DNA of 64,000 bases, taken from positions 27,288,896 to 27,352,895 of the forward strand of contig OW028580.1 of assembly GCA_932294295.1 (NCBI GenBank), read 5' to 3'. Below the pieces are notes generated by a model. It saw only the letters and a list, made by a program, of their open reading frames with translations. It did no database searches and was not told the origin of the DNA. This document shows, piece by piece, positions 16,881 through 30,282 of the stretch. Made by a program: the position numbers and the translations under genes. The DNA comes from Alitta virens (taxonomy: Eukaryota; Annelida; Polychaeta; Phyllodocida; Nereididae). Each line of letters opens with the position of its first letter. Position 1 is the stretch's first letter.

Positions 16881-18994
16881 TTTACATTTTGTTTTTCCAC
16901 CAAGAAGAAAAATTTGTATCCATGTGAAAGCAATTCAAGTAAATCCATACTTATTCAGCTTGTACAAGAGTTTGCTGTGCACTAGAAGATCAAAACACTG
17001 AGAGTAATTATTAGTTTATTTAAATACAAGTAAATACAAACCTTAAATCTTTAGCACAACTTTATGCAAACTTTTTTGTGAATTTTATGTAATTAGTCAG
17101 AGCACGCTCTCCTTTAAAAGACTCAAAACATCTGGGCAGCAGAAAACACCAATTTCAATACAGTCATGGGGATGGCGAGTGATTCAGAATGACACATGGT
17201 TTTAACTCCTGCGTATCCTTGTCCATATGTAATTTAATCGGCGAGCAATGTACGGATACTCATGCTATTCCGTGGAATGCTCGTAGATCCTCAAGATCAC
17301 TCATGGATTGTTTCCCTTTTTCGGGAATCACACGGGAGTCATTCGCGGCCACTCATGCACACTCGTGCTCACTCGCGGGTATGCAGGGGAGGCTGTTCAT
17401 CTGTGTATACTTGCTATCCACTCTTTTACAGCTCGTCAAACGCTCAGGAAACGCTTCGTGGCCTGCCAGTCATTCTGTGGTCAACCGCTGACACCTTGCC
17501 CCTCCATAGCCCTATCCTCCTTCACTCGTGGACCACACGCCGAGCAATATACGCGTGCCTCATAGACATCCTGAGAAAACTCGTCTAAATAGCTTATACA
17601 TGATTAAAAGAGTCATGAGTGAGCACGAGTGAGCAAGTATAGTACCTTTTTGATGTCCTTGGTAGCTCGGCTCTCTTATTCGTGACAGTGTGAACTGGTC
17701 TTAAGTGTATCATTTTTATTACACAACGATTATCAATATCAACATCATTATCGATCCTTGTAGCGGTACAAATGGTATATGGAGAACTGGTGTACAGCCC
17801 TACTTGGTAGTGCTGGAAACTTTTAAGAAGTGTTTATTCACATGATTAGCATGTGAGATTTTCAAAACTCGTTGAATGATTTATTTTTAAAGTCAACCAC
17901 TTGTTCACGTCCACACATAATTCCGCCAGCTAAAACATGACTGCTTCATGCAAATTTTGATGACTGCTACCTTCAGGAGTGTTCAGTCAGAAAAAGTCTT
18001 TGTTCTAGAGAAGATCATGGAATCATGGACATTGAATCACTCAGCCTACTTACGAAGATTCAGGAACCAATCTGCTTTGTATAAATCATACCTTAATATA
18101 GTGGCATTAGGAAATCAAATATGATAGCCACAAGGATATAGCACATGCATGCATGCACACACACCTTTTAAATGCATGTACATGCATGTGCAATGTTTTG
18201 TGCATGTGCACATGCAGAGAAAACTTGCACATGCGAACATGCATGCCATTTTGAAGTAATTATATCTTTTTGAAGGCTAGAGCCACAACCTAGTGATCAA
18301 TGAATCTTTTATCATTGAGCTGTAAAGCAGCATGAATGGAATCAGCGCTGAGTATGAGGAGGAAACCATCAACACACTTCTTTGCTTGTCCAGTGTCCAC
18401 CCAAATATCTTTTAAATAATGAACCTTTTCAGAAGGGTCAACATTTCTGTTTTCGATGAGAGTGGTAAAAGCACTTCGCCAGGCAGGGTATACTAGTCAC
18501 CCTTGGAAAGTCACTGATTGTTTTAAGCAGATCTGAGACATGAGAAGAAGTACCATTTTGGGGTTGCCAGTGCAAAACTAGAGCATTGTGGTTTAGAACG
18601 CCAACATCTATACTATTTCTATTGCCATTGCTTCCTGTGCATTCCACTGGAAGAACATTTTCGGACTCTAAAGTAATACTACGTGTTTGGAGGACATCAC
18701 TTCGAAAAACTGGTTCTGATGCCTGAACATTGGACATGTTGCTCCGTTTCGACCATAGAGTCACAAGAAAAGGAGGGGAAAGCTCTGTTATCACACACGT
18801 GCATCTATATTTTTAATGGCCATTAAAATTTATTCCTAGGCTAAGCTGGCCCAGAGAGCTGCAGCAGCTTATCCACACCCCTTTCACAAAGGTTTTTAAA
18901 TCTCGCGGTCCTAGCAGACTTCGAGAGCCTCACATTGCATGGGCATAATAGGGAATCCCTGGGTCATCGCTTGGTGATCAATTGTAAAGTTTTC
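16881..18994. other. No recognised gene; dispersed low-complexity sequence
   Basis: The stretch contains a G/C-rich block at about 17200-17560 with repeated CACTCG/CACTCATG words, and a purine/pyrimidine stretch at 18130-18250 with repeated CATGCATG and ACATGCA words. An open frame of 118 codons (18438-18794, minus) continues after a shift toward 18300 with DIWVDTGQAKKCVDG. It has no family resemblance I can name and could be a transposon remnant. Confidence 0.4.
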
Positions 18995-21900
18995 CAGTGA
19001 AAATCTGTTTGAGCCTCACTAATCCACGAAATTCTTCAAATGTATGTTTATCCTAGGAAAATGTTCCAAATGGCCAATATTACCTGTGTTTAGGATGGAA
19101 ATTTCCTGTCTGTTTCCATAGAGAACCACAAAGTAAGAGCTTGATTTTAGGAAGATTGGCATATATAGGGCAATGTTCATATCAAGCTCTCTCTTGCTTT
19201 CCCATGGCAGCATATTACCTCCAATAAGACTGCAAACTTTTTTTTAATTGTCTAAAATGCATGACATTTTTGCTATTAAATCTTTGTACTCTTATACAGT
19301 ATGTCTCAGTAAAAAACCATCCATGATTGCAGTATTGGATTTTTGTCTGAAAATCATATTTACTGTGGCCTAATTTGTTTTCTGTGAATGGTTATTCACA
19401 GAGAAATGTAACATTATGTAGCTCTATTGAGCAATCCACAAAAATCCATGTTTCTGTAGCAGGAATAGCTGCTAGACACTGCCGTCTTGTGCTCATGTTG
19501 CTGTCACTGTCTCTCAAGAGTTCTAACAAATAGTGGAACTGGGAATATTGTACACCTTTAATTTCTTAGAGTTTTTGAGATGCATTGAATGAAAGTTCTT
19601 TGATCCTGCTGTACTTGTGAATTTGATGAAACGTTACATTTTTTTCATCCTGCCATCTTCTGATCTGAAACACAAGCAAGAATCAGTATAAAGATGGCAG
19701 CCTGGTGTCTGTTTTGATTTTTTAATGTATATGACTTCATGTCTGTGTTTCCACGGCTTTTATTATCATTCGAATATTGTAGTAAATCCATTAAGACGAC
19801 TAATATTATAAAGATTTGGTTTTATGTTGTTTTAAAGATTGTAAACAAACTAAATGATATGAAAATATGTGTGTTAATCTTTGATATTACCACCACTAGG
19901 AGAATACTAAATTGTTGTTCTAGGGTGGCACCCTTTCATCAAACAAATACATACAATAATGCAGGTGAATCGATTAATACAACTCAATGAATGTTTGGAT
20001 AAATGAGGTAATTATTTGTTTGTAGACTGAACTCCCATTCGGTTAAGAGAACTGAGAAAATTTAATACAAAAACAAATTTTATTCTGTTCCTAGAAAATT
20101 TTTTTTGAATATTGACACATTTGGTCAACTGAAAAACATAAAGACCTGACTGTAAGACTAATAATATAAACTGTTACATACCTTGCCCTGTAATTTGAGG
20201 CCTAGATCAATTAATGAAGAGTTTCAAAAATATTTGACTGCATTGACCGTATCTTGAATCCTCTTCACATCACTGATTTCTTCCATGTACCTGGGTGTGT
20301 GCAACACTTGATCCCATTCTTGGCCATTGTTTACTGTCCAAAGGTAGCCTCCATTTTCATGACACATCTGGTTGGCAGTATTCCAATGTCCTGAAAAGTT
20401 TGTGTGTACACTCAAGCAAGTAGCCATTGCTATCAGTGTCAGATTTTGTTGATGGTTTTGCTCAGCTTTAACAACTATTGTTAGAAACTGGCCATAACTC
20501 TTCCATACCAGTGGCAGCTGTTCACCTGAGAACTGGAATGTGAGTGGTTCATCATGTTGAAATATTTCATCTTTTATCAATAATTTTAGGGAACTAGCCA
20601 TGACAGTAGTGTTGTCATGATTCTGTTCCTGGCTGTTAGTGACATAGGTGTCATTTTGTTTTTGTCTTTCCATGTAAGCAATAATTATGAAACGGTTCAT
20701 ATATTCCATTAACTTTTCCAAAGTTGAAAAATAAACTTTTAAAGCAAATTGCTCATTTCTGTTTAGCAGCATAAAAAAAAATTTGAAACATATTCCTGAA
20801 AACTCTTGCATCTTGTTCTTTATTTTCTCAGACTGAATCCAAATTTGTTCACAAGGACTGGCACCCAACAGTTTTACATAACTGTGTATAATGGACTTGA
20901 AATGGCATGAGAATTGTACATTAAAGTTTGAGAAGGAGGAGCAAAATGTATGTGAACTTTCTAGAACAGATGAATAAGGCCCATCAACACTGTAGTAAAT
21001 TTCAAAAGGTATGGACATTGTTTTTTGCAAGTGTGTAAAGGAGCATTTTGAACATATCGGTGTATGTTGTGAACTTCCACGCATTGTGACTGTGAGAAGA
21101 TAATCCAACTACAATCTTTTGGAAATTCCTCATTATTTATGACAAGAAAAATTAAACATTGACTTTTAATTTCAATGTAGGGGACCTTTTTATCTCCTAT
21201 ACAAGTTAACTTAATAGCTGGCTTATGTAATAGTATAGCAAATTGGGTGTTAATAGAGTCACATATAGCACACGGGTTAATGAGGCCATTGCAACTTAAT
21301 GCATATGGCAAAATAAGTATCTTTCCACTATGTGCATTTGACAGTCCATAGTGATAAATTACAATTGCAAGCTGGTTGGTAAATGAAGGCAATGTAATAT
21401 TGTTTAATAGGTCTGCATAGTCCCAGGAGCAAAATGGACCAAGCTGCTCTATCTTCCCATTTTCCTCAATGGCTGCTTTCATAAATAATCCACCATATTG
21501 ACACAAATAACCCTGTGCCTTAGTAGATGATGGAGTCAAAAATAATCTAAAGTTCACTGGACTTTTTTCTGAAATGTAAGTTATTGCTAGCCGCTTATAT
21601 GCAATGAATAAAGCATTTTGAAAATTCCAGGAAAGCCAAAAGTTTTCAGAATCTTGAATGCTTATAACCTTGACTTTTTCCATGTCATATGTTATTCCAT
21701 AAGCAATAATGAAATATCGTTTATCACGTGGTTTTTGTTTGAATGAAATGTATATTTGAAAAGTACTTGCAGTTACTTTTGTGATGGAATTCCTTGGGCA
21801 CCTAACTTTAATCAATGGGGCTCTCATCGATGGTCCATCATACAATTGTAGGTCTCTTTTAAGGAGATTGCACCACATAATCCTTTGCTATGTTTGCTGG

Positions 21901-22168
21901 AAACAGTATGAGGACTGCTTTTATCAAAACCAATCATCCAAATGTTCTTGCAAAGTAACCGTATGTTTGACTGTACCTCAAAAAATCCTGTTTTCAGGGT
22001 ATTTCTCATTTGAAAGGAAACCCATTGCTTAATGGAGTCCTTCCAGGACATTTGAATGACTTTTGCATCTTTATAAACCTTTGTAGATCCTTCTTTAGGA
22101 GAAGGATAGCATAAAATATTTCCAAGTTCAAATGAATGTGTTATTAGTAAAAATACATGCAACTTCAT
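18995..22168 (-). pseudogene. Decayed tandem duplicate of the LRR receptor gene
   Basis: This aligns throughout with 7987-14244, including the splice sites and intron, so it is a DNA-level duplication and not a retrocopy. Exon 1 runs from the ATG at 22168 to about 20195, exon 2 from 19664 to about 18995. Damage seen: a deletion removing the first CUB-like block (junction near 21873); a frame shift near 21025; a deletion of about 35 codons before the lectin cysteine CLSVHTNF (near 20420); a CGA-to-TGA stop near 20226; and a deletion in exon 2 that jumps from the second lectin-like domain straight to an LRR fragment (near 19050). All LDLa repeats, most LRRs and the whole 7TM domain are missing. 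It cannot make a receptor. If still transcribed it might yield a soluble ectodomain piece, but the TATA-bearing segment is also gone. Confidence 0.88.
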
Positions 22169-22201
22169 TACTTGGTTGGGAAGTAATCCTTTTCCAAGCA
22201 A

Positions 22202-22754
22202 TTTTCAACATATAAACTGACTGATCCAGCTGCCTTTCAGTGATGAACTTAGTGTGCCATGCTTTGGTCACAAGTAGGATTTTCACTCATTGCTAATACA
22301 TTGCATAATATATGCAGAGGATGCGAGTACATTGCATAATATATGCAGAAGATGCGAAATGAATATAAATTTAGGGCAACCATGACAAACTCACTTTTCC
22401 AATCACACAAATAAGGAAATGCACTTTATTTAAAAAAAAAGTTAAAATCTAGCTCATTAATCATTTGAAGTATCTTCAGAAATGGTGGACTGTGGGGAGT
22501 GTTAATTGAGGGATGATCATAGAAAAATTACAGATTGTTAAAAAGAAAATGGAAACCTACAAATTCTGAAATTAGTTGTAACTAAACAAAATATTTTTTT
22601 GCACTAATAAGGATTTTCTGTGATTAAAAGTCACACCAACAATTGCATTGAAGCTCCCATGCAAATTTGGAACTATTTTTTCTGATCTTAAACAGACCTT
22701 CCCATCTGGCCCCTCCTAGGTAACCACCTCAAATTTCATGAATATTTTTCTCTA
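22202..22754. other. Duplicated 5' flank and AT-rich spacer
   Basis: The first 180 bases still resemble the upstream flank of the intact receptor (repeated GCATAATATATGCAGAAGATG-like words, also at 14440-14480). The rest is AT-rich with no coding signal, up to the edge of the fold-back element. Confidence 0.6.
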
Positions 22755-25700
22755 AGAGATCAGTGAAGTTGGCTACCCGAACCTAGCTACCTGACAGCTA
22801 CCCGGCAGCTACCTGAAGGTGTAAAGTTAGCTACCCGAACCCAGCTACCTGACAGCTACCTGGCAGCTACCCAAACTTTCCATGTATATAACTCAAAAAC
22901 AGTTGAGTGTAATTTTTCCGTTTTTGCTTCAAAAGATACTTAGGGCAAAGGTTTACGCTCTAGAATTTTTTCGGAATTTTCCGAGCACGTCGAAGATGTG
23001 ATAAATCAAAATATTTGAAAAAATGACGTTTCTTACTGTAACGCAAACGATAGCTTTTTGGAGTGTCCGGTTGAGAAAGCGCTGGTAGAAAACAAAAATT
23101 AACTTTTATGTCTAACTTTTAGCATAGACAAAACTAGTCTTTGCAACCCTTAAAGGGGTCAAATTCATTTGTACTTTCGGGTAGCTGCCAGGTAGCTGGA
23201 ATTTGGCTCGCCTCTTTTTTGCCACCCTCTCGTAAACGGTTTCACGGATCTTTACCGTTTTTGACACAAAGATACATTTGGCAAAGGTCTACATTTTAGA
23301 ATTTTTCCAGAATTTTCCAAAGGGTTACAGCTCTGAAATATCAAAAAAAATCAAAAACAATCTCTTTTGCCGTTGCTGCCATTGTAAATTTACAGGTTGA
23401 CCGGTTGGGACAGTACCGGTAAAAAACAAAAATTAACTTTTGTATCTAACTTTTGCAATATGTAAAACTGACCTGTGCACCCGTAAAGTGGGTGTAATTA
23501 GGCCTTAGATTCGGGTAGCTGCCAGGTAGCTGCCAGGTAGCTAGCTTCGCTATCGCATATTCCTCGAAAATGGTCAAACGCGATTTTTCCGTTTTTGCGC
23601 AAAAAGATACTTAGGGCAAAGGTTTACGTTCTAGAATTTTTTCGGAATTTTCCGAGCACGTTGAAGATGTGATCAATCAAAATAATTGAAAAAATGACGT
23701 TTTTTACCATAACGCAAACGGTAGCTTTTTGGAGTGTCCGGTTGAGAAAGCGCCGGTAGAAAACAAAAATTAACTTTTGTGTCTAACTTTCAGCATAGAC
23801 AAAACTAGTCTTTGCAACCCTTAAAGGGGTCAAATTCATTAGTACTTTCGGGTAGCTGCCAGGTAGCTGGAATTTGGCTCGCCTCTTTTTTGCCACCCTC
23901 TCGTAAACGGTTTCACGGATCTTTACCGTTTTTGACACAAAGATACATTTGGCAAAGGTCTACATTTTAGAATTTTTCCAGAATTTTCCAAAGGGTTATG
24001 GCTCTGAAATATCAAAAAAAAATCAAAAACAACCTCTTTTGCCGTTGCTGCCATTGTAAATTTACAGGTTGACCGGTTGGGACAGTACCGGTAAAAAACA
24101 AAAATTAACTTTTGTATCTAACTTTTGCAATATGTAAAACTGACCTGTGCACCCGTTAAGTGGGTGTAATTAGGCCTTAGATTCGGGTAGCTGCCAGGTA
24201 GCTAGCTTCGCTATCGCATATTCCTCGAAAATGGTCAAACGCGATTTTTCCGTTTTTGCGCAAAAAGATACTTAGGGCAAAGGTTTACGTTCTAGAATTT
24301 TTTCGGAATTTTCCGAGCACGTTGAAGATGTGATCAATCAAAATAATTGAAAAAATGACTTTTTTACCATAACGCAAACGGTAGCTTTTTGGAGTGTCCG
24401 GTTGAGAAAGCGCCAGTAGAAAACAAAAATTAACTTTTGTGTCTAACTTTCAGCATAGACAAAACTAGTCTTTGCAACCCTTAAAGGGGTCAAATTCATT
24501 AGTACTTTCGGGTAGCTGCCAGGTAGCTTTAATTTGGCTCGCCTCTTTTTTGCCACCCTCTCGTAAACGGTTTCACGGATCTTTACGGTTTTTGACACAA
24601 AGATACATTTGTCATAGGTCTACATTTTAGAATTTTTCCAGAATTTTCCTAAGGGTAACGGCTCTGAAATATCAAAAAAACTCAAAACCAACCTCTTTTG
24701 CCGTAGCTGCCATTGTAAATTGGGACAGTACCGGTAAAAAACAAAAATTAACTTTGGTATCTAACTTTTGCAATATGTAAAACTGACATGTGCACCCGTT
24801 AAGTGGGTGTAATTAGGCCTTAGATTCGGGTAGCTGCCAGGTAGCTAGCTTCGCTATCGCATATTCCTCGAAAATGGTCAAACGCGATTTTTCCGTTTTT
24901 GCGCAAAAAGATACTTAGGGCAAAGGTTTACGTTCTAGAATTTTTTCGGAATTTTCCGAGCACGTTGAAGATGTGATCAATCAAAATAATTGAAAAAATG
25001 ACGTTTTTTACCATAACGCAAACGGTAGCTTTTTGGAGTGTCCGGTTGAGAAAGCGCCAGTAGAAAACAAAAATTAACTTTTGTGTCTAACTTTCAGCAT
25101 AGACAAAACTAGTCTTTGCAACCCTTAAAGGGGTCAAATTCATTAGTACTTTCGGGTAGCTGCCAGGTAGCTTGAATTTGGCTCGCCTCTTTTTTGCCAC
25201 CCTCTCGTAAACGGTTTCACGGATCTTTACGGTTTTTGACACAAAGATACATTTGTCATAGGTCTACATTTTAGAATTTTTCCAGAATTTTCCTAAGGGT
25301 AACGGCTCTGAAATATCAAAAAAACTCAAAACCAACCTCTTTTGCCGTAGCTGCCATTGTAAATTGGGACAGTACCGGTAAAAAACAAAAATTAACTTCG
25401 GTATCTAACTTTTGCAATATGTAAAACTGACATGTGCACCCGTTAAGTGGGTGTAATTAGGCCTTAGATTCGGGTAGCTGCCAGGTAGCTAGCTTCGCTA
25501 TCGCATATTCCTCGAAAACGGTCAAACGTGATTTTTCTGTTTTTGCGCAAAAAGATACTTAGGGCAAAGGTTTACGTTCTAGAATTTTTTCGGAATTTTC
25601 CCAGCATGTCGAAGATGTGATAAATCAAAATAATTGGAAAAATGACGTTTTTTACCGTAACGCAAACGGTAGCCTTTGAAGTGTCCGTTTGAGAAAGCGC

Positions 25701-27018
25701 CGGTAGAAAACAAAAATTAACTTTTGTGTCTAACTTTTAGCATAGACAAAACTAGTCTTTACAACACTTAAAGGGGTCAAATTCATTAGTACTTTCGGGT
25801 AGCTGCCAGGTAGCTGGAATTTGGCTCGCCTCTTTTTTGCCACCCTCTCGTAAACGGTTTCACGGATCTTTACTGTTTTTGACACAAAGATACATTTGGC
25901 ATAGGTCTACATTTTAGAATTTTTCCAGAATTTTCCAAAGGGTTATGGCTCTGAAATATCAAAAAAACTCAAAACCAACCTCTTTTGCTGTAGCTGCCAT
26001 TGTAAATTTACCGGTTGACCGGTTGGGACAGTACCGGTAAAAAACAAAAATTAACTTTTGTATCTAACTTTTGCAATATGTAAAACTGACCTGTGCACCC
26101 GTTAAGTGGGTGTAGTTAGGCCTTAGATTCGGGTAGCTGCCAGGTAGCTAGCTTCGCTATCGCATATTCCTCGAAAACGGTCAAACGTGATTTTTCCGTT
26201 TTTGCGCAAAAAGATACTTAGGGCAAAGGTTTACGTTCTAGAATTTTTTCGGAATTTTCCCAGCATGTCGAAGATGTGATAAATCAAAATAATTGAAAAA
26301 ATGACGTTTTTTACCGTAACGCAAACGGTAGCTTTTTGGAGTGTCCGGTTGAGAAAGCGCCGGTAGAAAACAAAAATTAACTTTTGTGTCTAACTTTCAG
26401 CATAGACAAAACTAGTCTTTGCAACCCTTAAAGGGGTCAAATTCATTAGTACTTTCGGGTAGCTGCCAGGTAGCTGGAATTTGGCTCGCCTCTTTTTTGC
26501 CACCCTCTCGTAAACGGTTTCACGGATCTTTACTGTTTTTGACACAAAGATACATTTGGCATAGGTCTATATATTAGAATTTTTCCAGAATTTTCCAAAG
26601 GGTTACGGCTCTGAAATATCAAAAAAACTCAAAACCAACCTCTTTTGCCGTAGCTGCCATTGTAAATTTACCGGTTGACCGGTTGGGACAGTACCGGTAA
26701 AAAACAAAAATTAACTTTTGTATCTAACTTTTGCAATATGTAAAACTGACCTGTGCACCCGTTAAGTGGGTGTAATTAGGCCTTAGATTCGGGTAGCTGC
26801 CAGGTAGCTAGCTTCGCTATCGCATATTCCTTGAAAACCGTCAAACGTGATTTTTCCGTTTTTGCGCCAAAAGATACTTAGGGCAAAGGTTTACTTTCTA
26901 GAATTTTTTCGGAATTTTCCAAGCATTTCGAAGATGTGATAAATCAAAATAATTGAAAAAATGACGTTTTTTACCGTAACGCAAACGGTAGCTTTTTGGA
27001 GTGTCCGGTTGAGAAAGC
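22755..27018. repeat. Left arm: six dimeric repeat units plus a partial one
   Basis: After the terminal block come six A+B dimers and a partial A. A fixed mark (TAAACGGTTTCACGGATC) occurs at about 23233, 23904, 24564, 25208, 25851 and 26511, a spacing of 643-671 bp. A and B are diverged versions of one ~330 bp monomer: both carry TAGAATTTTT, AAACAAAAATTAACTT and end in CGGGTAGCTGCCAGGTAGCT. Units 3 and 4 share a small deletion (CCATTGTAAATTGGGACAG). The next two share CCCAGCATGTCGAAG. The array therefore grew by recent local duplication. Confidence 0.92.
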
Positions 27019-28644
27019 TATGTTCGCCTACGTACTAAGCCACAATGCGATACTCCCCCGGTAACTTTTGCTTTCATCTGGAAACCAAAATGTTGACAAG
27101 GACATCATGGACATCACAAACTGAGAACAAAAGTTCTTTCCCCCTTTCATACAATAATTCATACTCAATTTATACCCATAGACTCATTTAATCTTTAAGA
27201 GTATTTGTCCATTTTGTGAAAGTCATTAGAATTACAACACAGAGGAAAACAAATCCAAACAATTAGGATATTTTTATGCTTTTTGTGAAGCAATCTACAT
27301 AGGTGAGTATGAAGATTTAAGGATCCCGAGCAGAGACAGTTACAAATGCCGCATTTGCATTGCATTTTAAATGCATATGCACTTGCAAACATTTGCACTT
27401 ACATTTGCATTTTTTAAACTGAATATTTACATTTGCATTTGATTTTAAAACATTTGCATTTTTTCAAATGTCTTTCTAAATGCTAGTTTAGGTAAGACTT
27501 GAAAATAAGCACATACTAATATTGTAAGTTATAATTAATTACTTGTAATATAACTTACACAGATTTAAAACTTCACACAGTAGATAGTTCATTACAAATT
27601 GATAAACAATTATTAGCTAAAAAGTCTTCACAAAAGAATGAAAAAGTGGCATTTATTGTATAGGTTAAGGTTGCTCAAATTGTCAATTACTCAACCAATA
27701 AGAGTTGTATATACATCATGTTTCTTATATTATTATCTGCTATTAAATTGTGCATTGAAACACTTTGAGGTATTTTTACTAATTTGTTCAAACGATATAC
27801 TTATTTTGTTTGGACGAAATATTAGTCCCTACAAGATCCTTACAAGATCCAAGAAGTGCTGACACTGGTTTTCCAGTGAACCCATCAAAGTTACCTTCTT
27901 TTTAACAGAATAAGACACAAGAAAAATGCACACTGTTAATTTAGTAATGGCTTGGAGACATTAGACCAGGAGAGGACACTGGGGTACATCAAAGGTAGAA
28001 TTAGGCCCCCCCCCTCCTCCCAACCCCCTCCAAACATTTCCAACCCCACCCCTGCAGTTTCGTTAAGTGCATTTGATTGAAAACCTATTTCTGGTCATGC
28101 TCTTCTGTTGTGATACTGAGGCCTATCTGTCTGTCTATCTATCTATCTGGGTTGTAGATAAATTAGGTTATCCCCTACTGAAGAGAAAGGGTGTAGCCAC
28201 ATAGGGGGGGGGGGCGATATGGGGTCAGATCCCCCACACCCACACCCCAAGGCCCTTTAGAAGTTGGAATGAAAAATTTGAGAATTTCACCTCTGCGGCA
28301 TGTTAAGCCAAAATTATATACTATTTAATGTTATTATTTAGTTAGTGTGAACTTAAATAGTGTTATAAGTTTCTTTTTCTTTTCAAAATTTTTAAAGAGC
28401 TCAACCTCTTCAAAATGTTAGCTCTGGTTGCGACCCTCCCAAAGGAGTTCCACCACTGGTCAAATGACTTTGATTTCATGACTTACATTATGTAGGCCTA
28501 TAAGCATGCAGTCCCCTCTTGTCTTATAGCTGCAGCCAATTTTATTTTTTCGATTTAATAACCTGGTATTCTGTTTGTCATCTTTTTCTACTTGTTGTGG
28601 TGTATATATGTATGCAGATAAAGATGTCATATAGTGTGCTTGAT

Positions 28645-28672
28645 AGGATAGGATAGGATAGGATAAGATGCT
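28645..28672. repeat. AGGAT/GATAG pentamer microsatellite
   Basis: Four to five copies of GGATA in a row, inside the fold-back element. Confidence 0.85.
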
Positions 28673-28881
28673 TTTTCCCCCATTCCAGGCAATCTTCATG
28701 TGCAACTTCTCAGCTGAATGGCATTTGGAGATGTTCCCTTGTACTTGGTGTCTATGCTTAAGCAAATAAATTCTCCATACATGTGTAACGTAAGTGCATG
28801 TGTCCCTCTCTTTCAGTTGATAATCAACCCTTGTGAGTGGGAAAGAACTTGCCTAAAAGGGCTGCACTAAGTTCACTTTCT

Positions 28882-28882
28882 G

Positions 28883-28918
<36 letters not shown>

Positions 28919-29046
28919 ATATATATATATATATATATATATAGATCTTTATCAATCAATCAATCAATCAATCTACCTATCTGTCTATCTATCCATCTAT
29001 CCATCTATCTATCTATCTATCTGTCTGTCTGTCTGTCTGTCTATCT
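28882..29046. repeat. Compound microsatellite
   Basis: In order: CTAT repeats, a pure AT run (about 28918-28941), CAAT repeats, CTAT/CCAT repeats, then CTGT repeats. It lies inside the fold-back element. Confidence 0.95.
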
Positions 29047-30282
29047 GCCTTGGTATTAGACTCAGATTAGGGGCAACAACTGACACCACTTGTACAATGT
29101 GTTATATATGTTATTCTATCATTGACTATTGAATGCAGGTCAACTTACTTAGACTGAGTAATTCTTCTGGCCATATATCAGCAACAGTTTAACGTATTTT
29201 CCGTGAGTACGAAATACTATTTCATTCCCACAAAATAAAAAATAAAGAGTGCATGTCTTAACCCAGCCATCATAGATTTTAACTATTTTATGGTATGTTT
29301 TGATGCAATTTCTCTCTGTACAAAGAGGTTAAATAACTACTATTAAAATTATAATTCTTAAGCTATTTTTTCAAAGGTCAATTTAGTCATGCTAAATCTG
29401 AACACAATAGAGAAGAGGAATTTCCCTTCTACTGACTGTCACCCTTTCTTATGTAATTCCTAACAATAGGGGCTCAGCAAAACAGTACATTTAATTGACT
29501 ATTGTTGACCTAGAAAATGTCCTAGATTTAGACCTCTATTTTGCCAAACATGTGGTCTTTGTTTAATCACCCAGTGAAACTGAGTAAAATATCAGGTGCA
29601 ATACTTGAATACTACACAATAAATAAATATTGTTAAACATTACCTAAACATAACATTTTGTTCACTGCAACATTGGCATTTATTAATGAATGAGTGAGAA
29701 TATTAAATAAGCGTCTTTACCACAATGATTTGATTATAGAGGGATAATATAATAATATAATACAGTGGAAATTCCTAATCATCACTATAGTTGGCCACTT
29801 CCATTTTTAAATCTTTAATTTAAAAATAATTGTTATATATCTTGATACTTTTTTTAGGTGTATTACATTTGAAAAAAGCAAATACATTTGCATTTAAATG
29901 TGTTTCCAAAAGTTCATACTTGCATTTGCATTCTATAATTAAGATGATGAAAATAATTTAGCATTGTTAAGGTACGAAAGGTAGCAGTTACCAAATGCAT
30001 CCACCAGGGGAGCTAAAGTCTTATGCATCAGATCGAATTTGGCTTTTCTTACTTTTCACACAAAAGAAAATCCAGAAAATAAATTAATTTTCATTATGGA
30101 TTTTGTAATTGTCTGTGAAAAAAACTGTCATAAAAAAACCTCTTTACTTACAGTGACTGCAGAACTACACAATGCATCAAGATGTAGGAAAAAAAATATT
30201 AACCAGAGTATGAATATGAAAGAGAATGGACCAGTTCCGTGTACGCTAAATGTTACACACAAAACTTTGTTCTGTTTCATTA

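Larger units (their letters stand above)
27019..30282. other. Middle of the fold-back element, no recognised gene
   Basis: AT-rich sequence with no open frame resembling a transposase. Repeated ATTTGCATTT words occur near both ends (27340-27470 and 29870-29940). It also contains a G-rich/C-rich tract (27990-28040, 28204-28215) and microsatellites. It may be captured genomic DNA or a dead transposase region. Confidence 0.55.

Noticed and set aside
22755..27018. CRISPR-like or rDNA-like array
   Set aside because: The unit is ~650 bp with no short repeat/spacer pattern and no rRNA signatures, and the same units occur inverted at 30283-31272, which fits a fold-back element.
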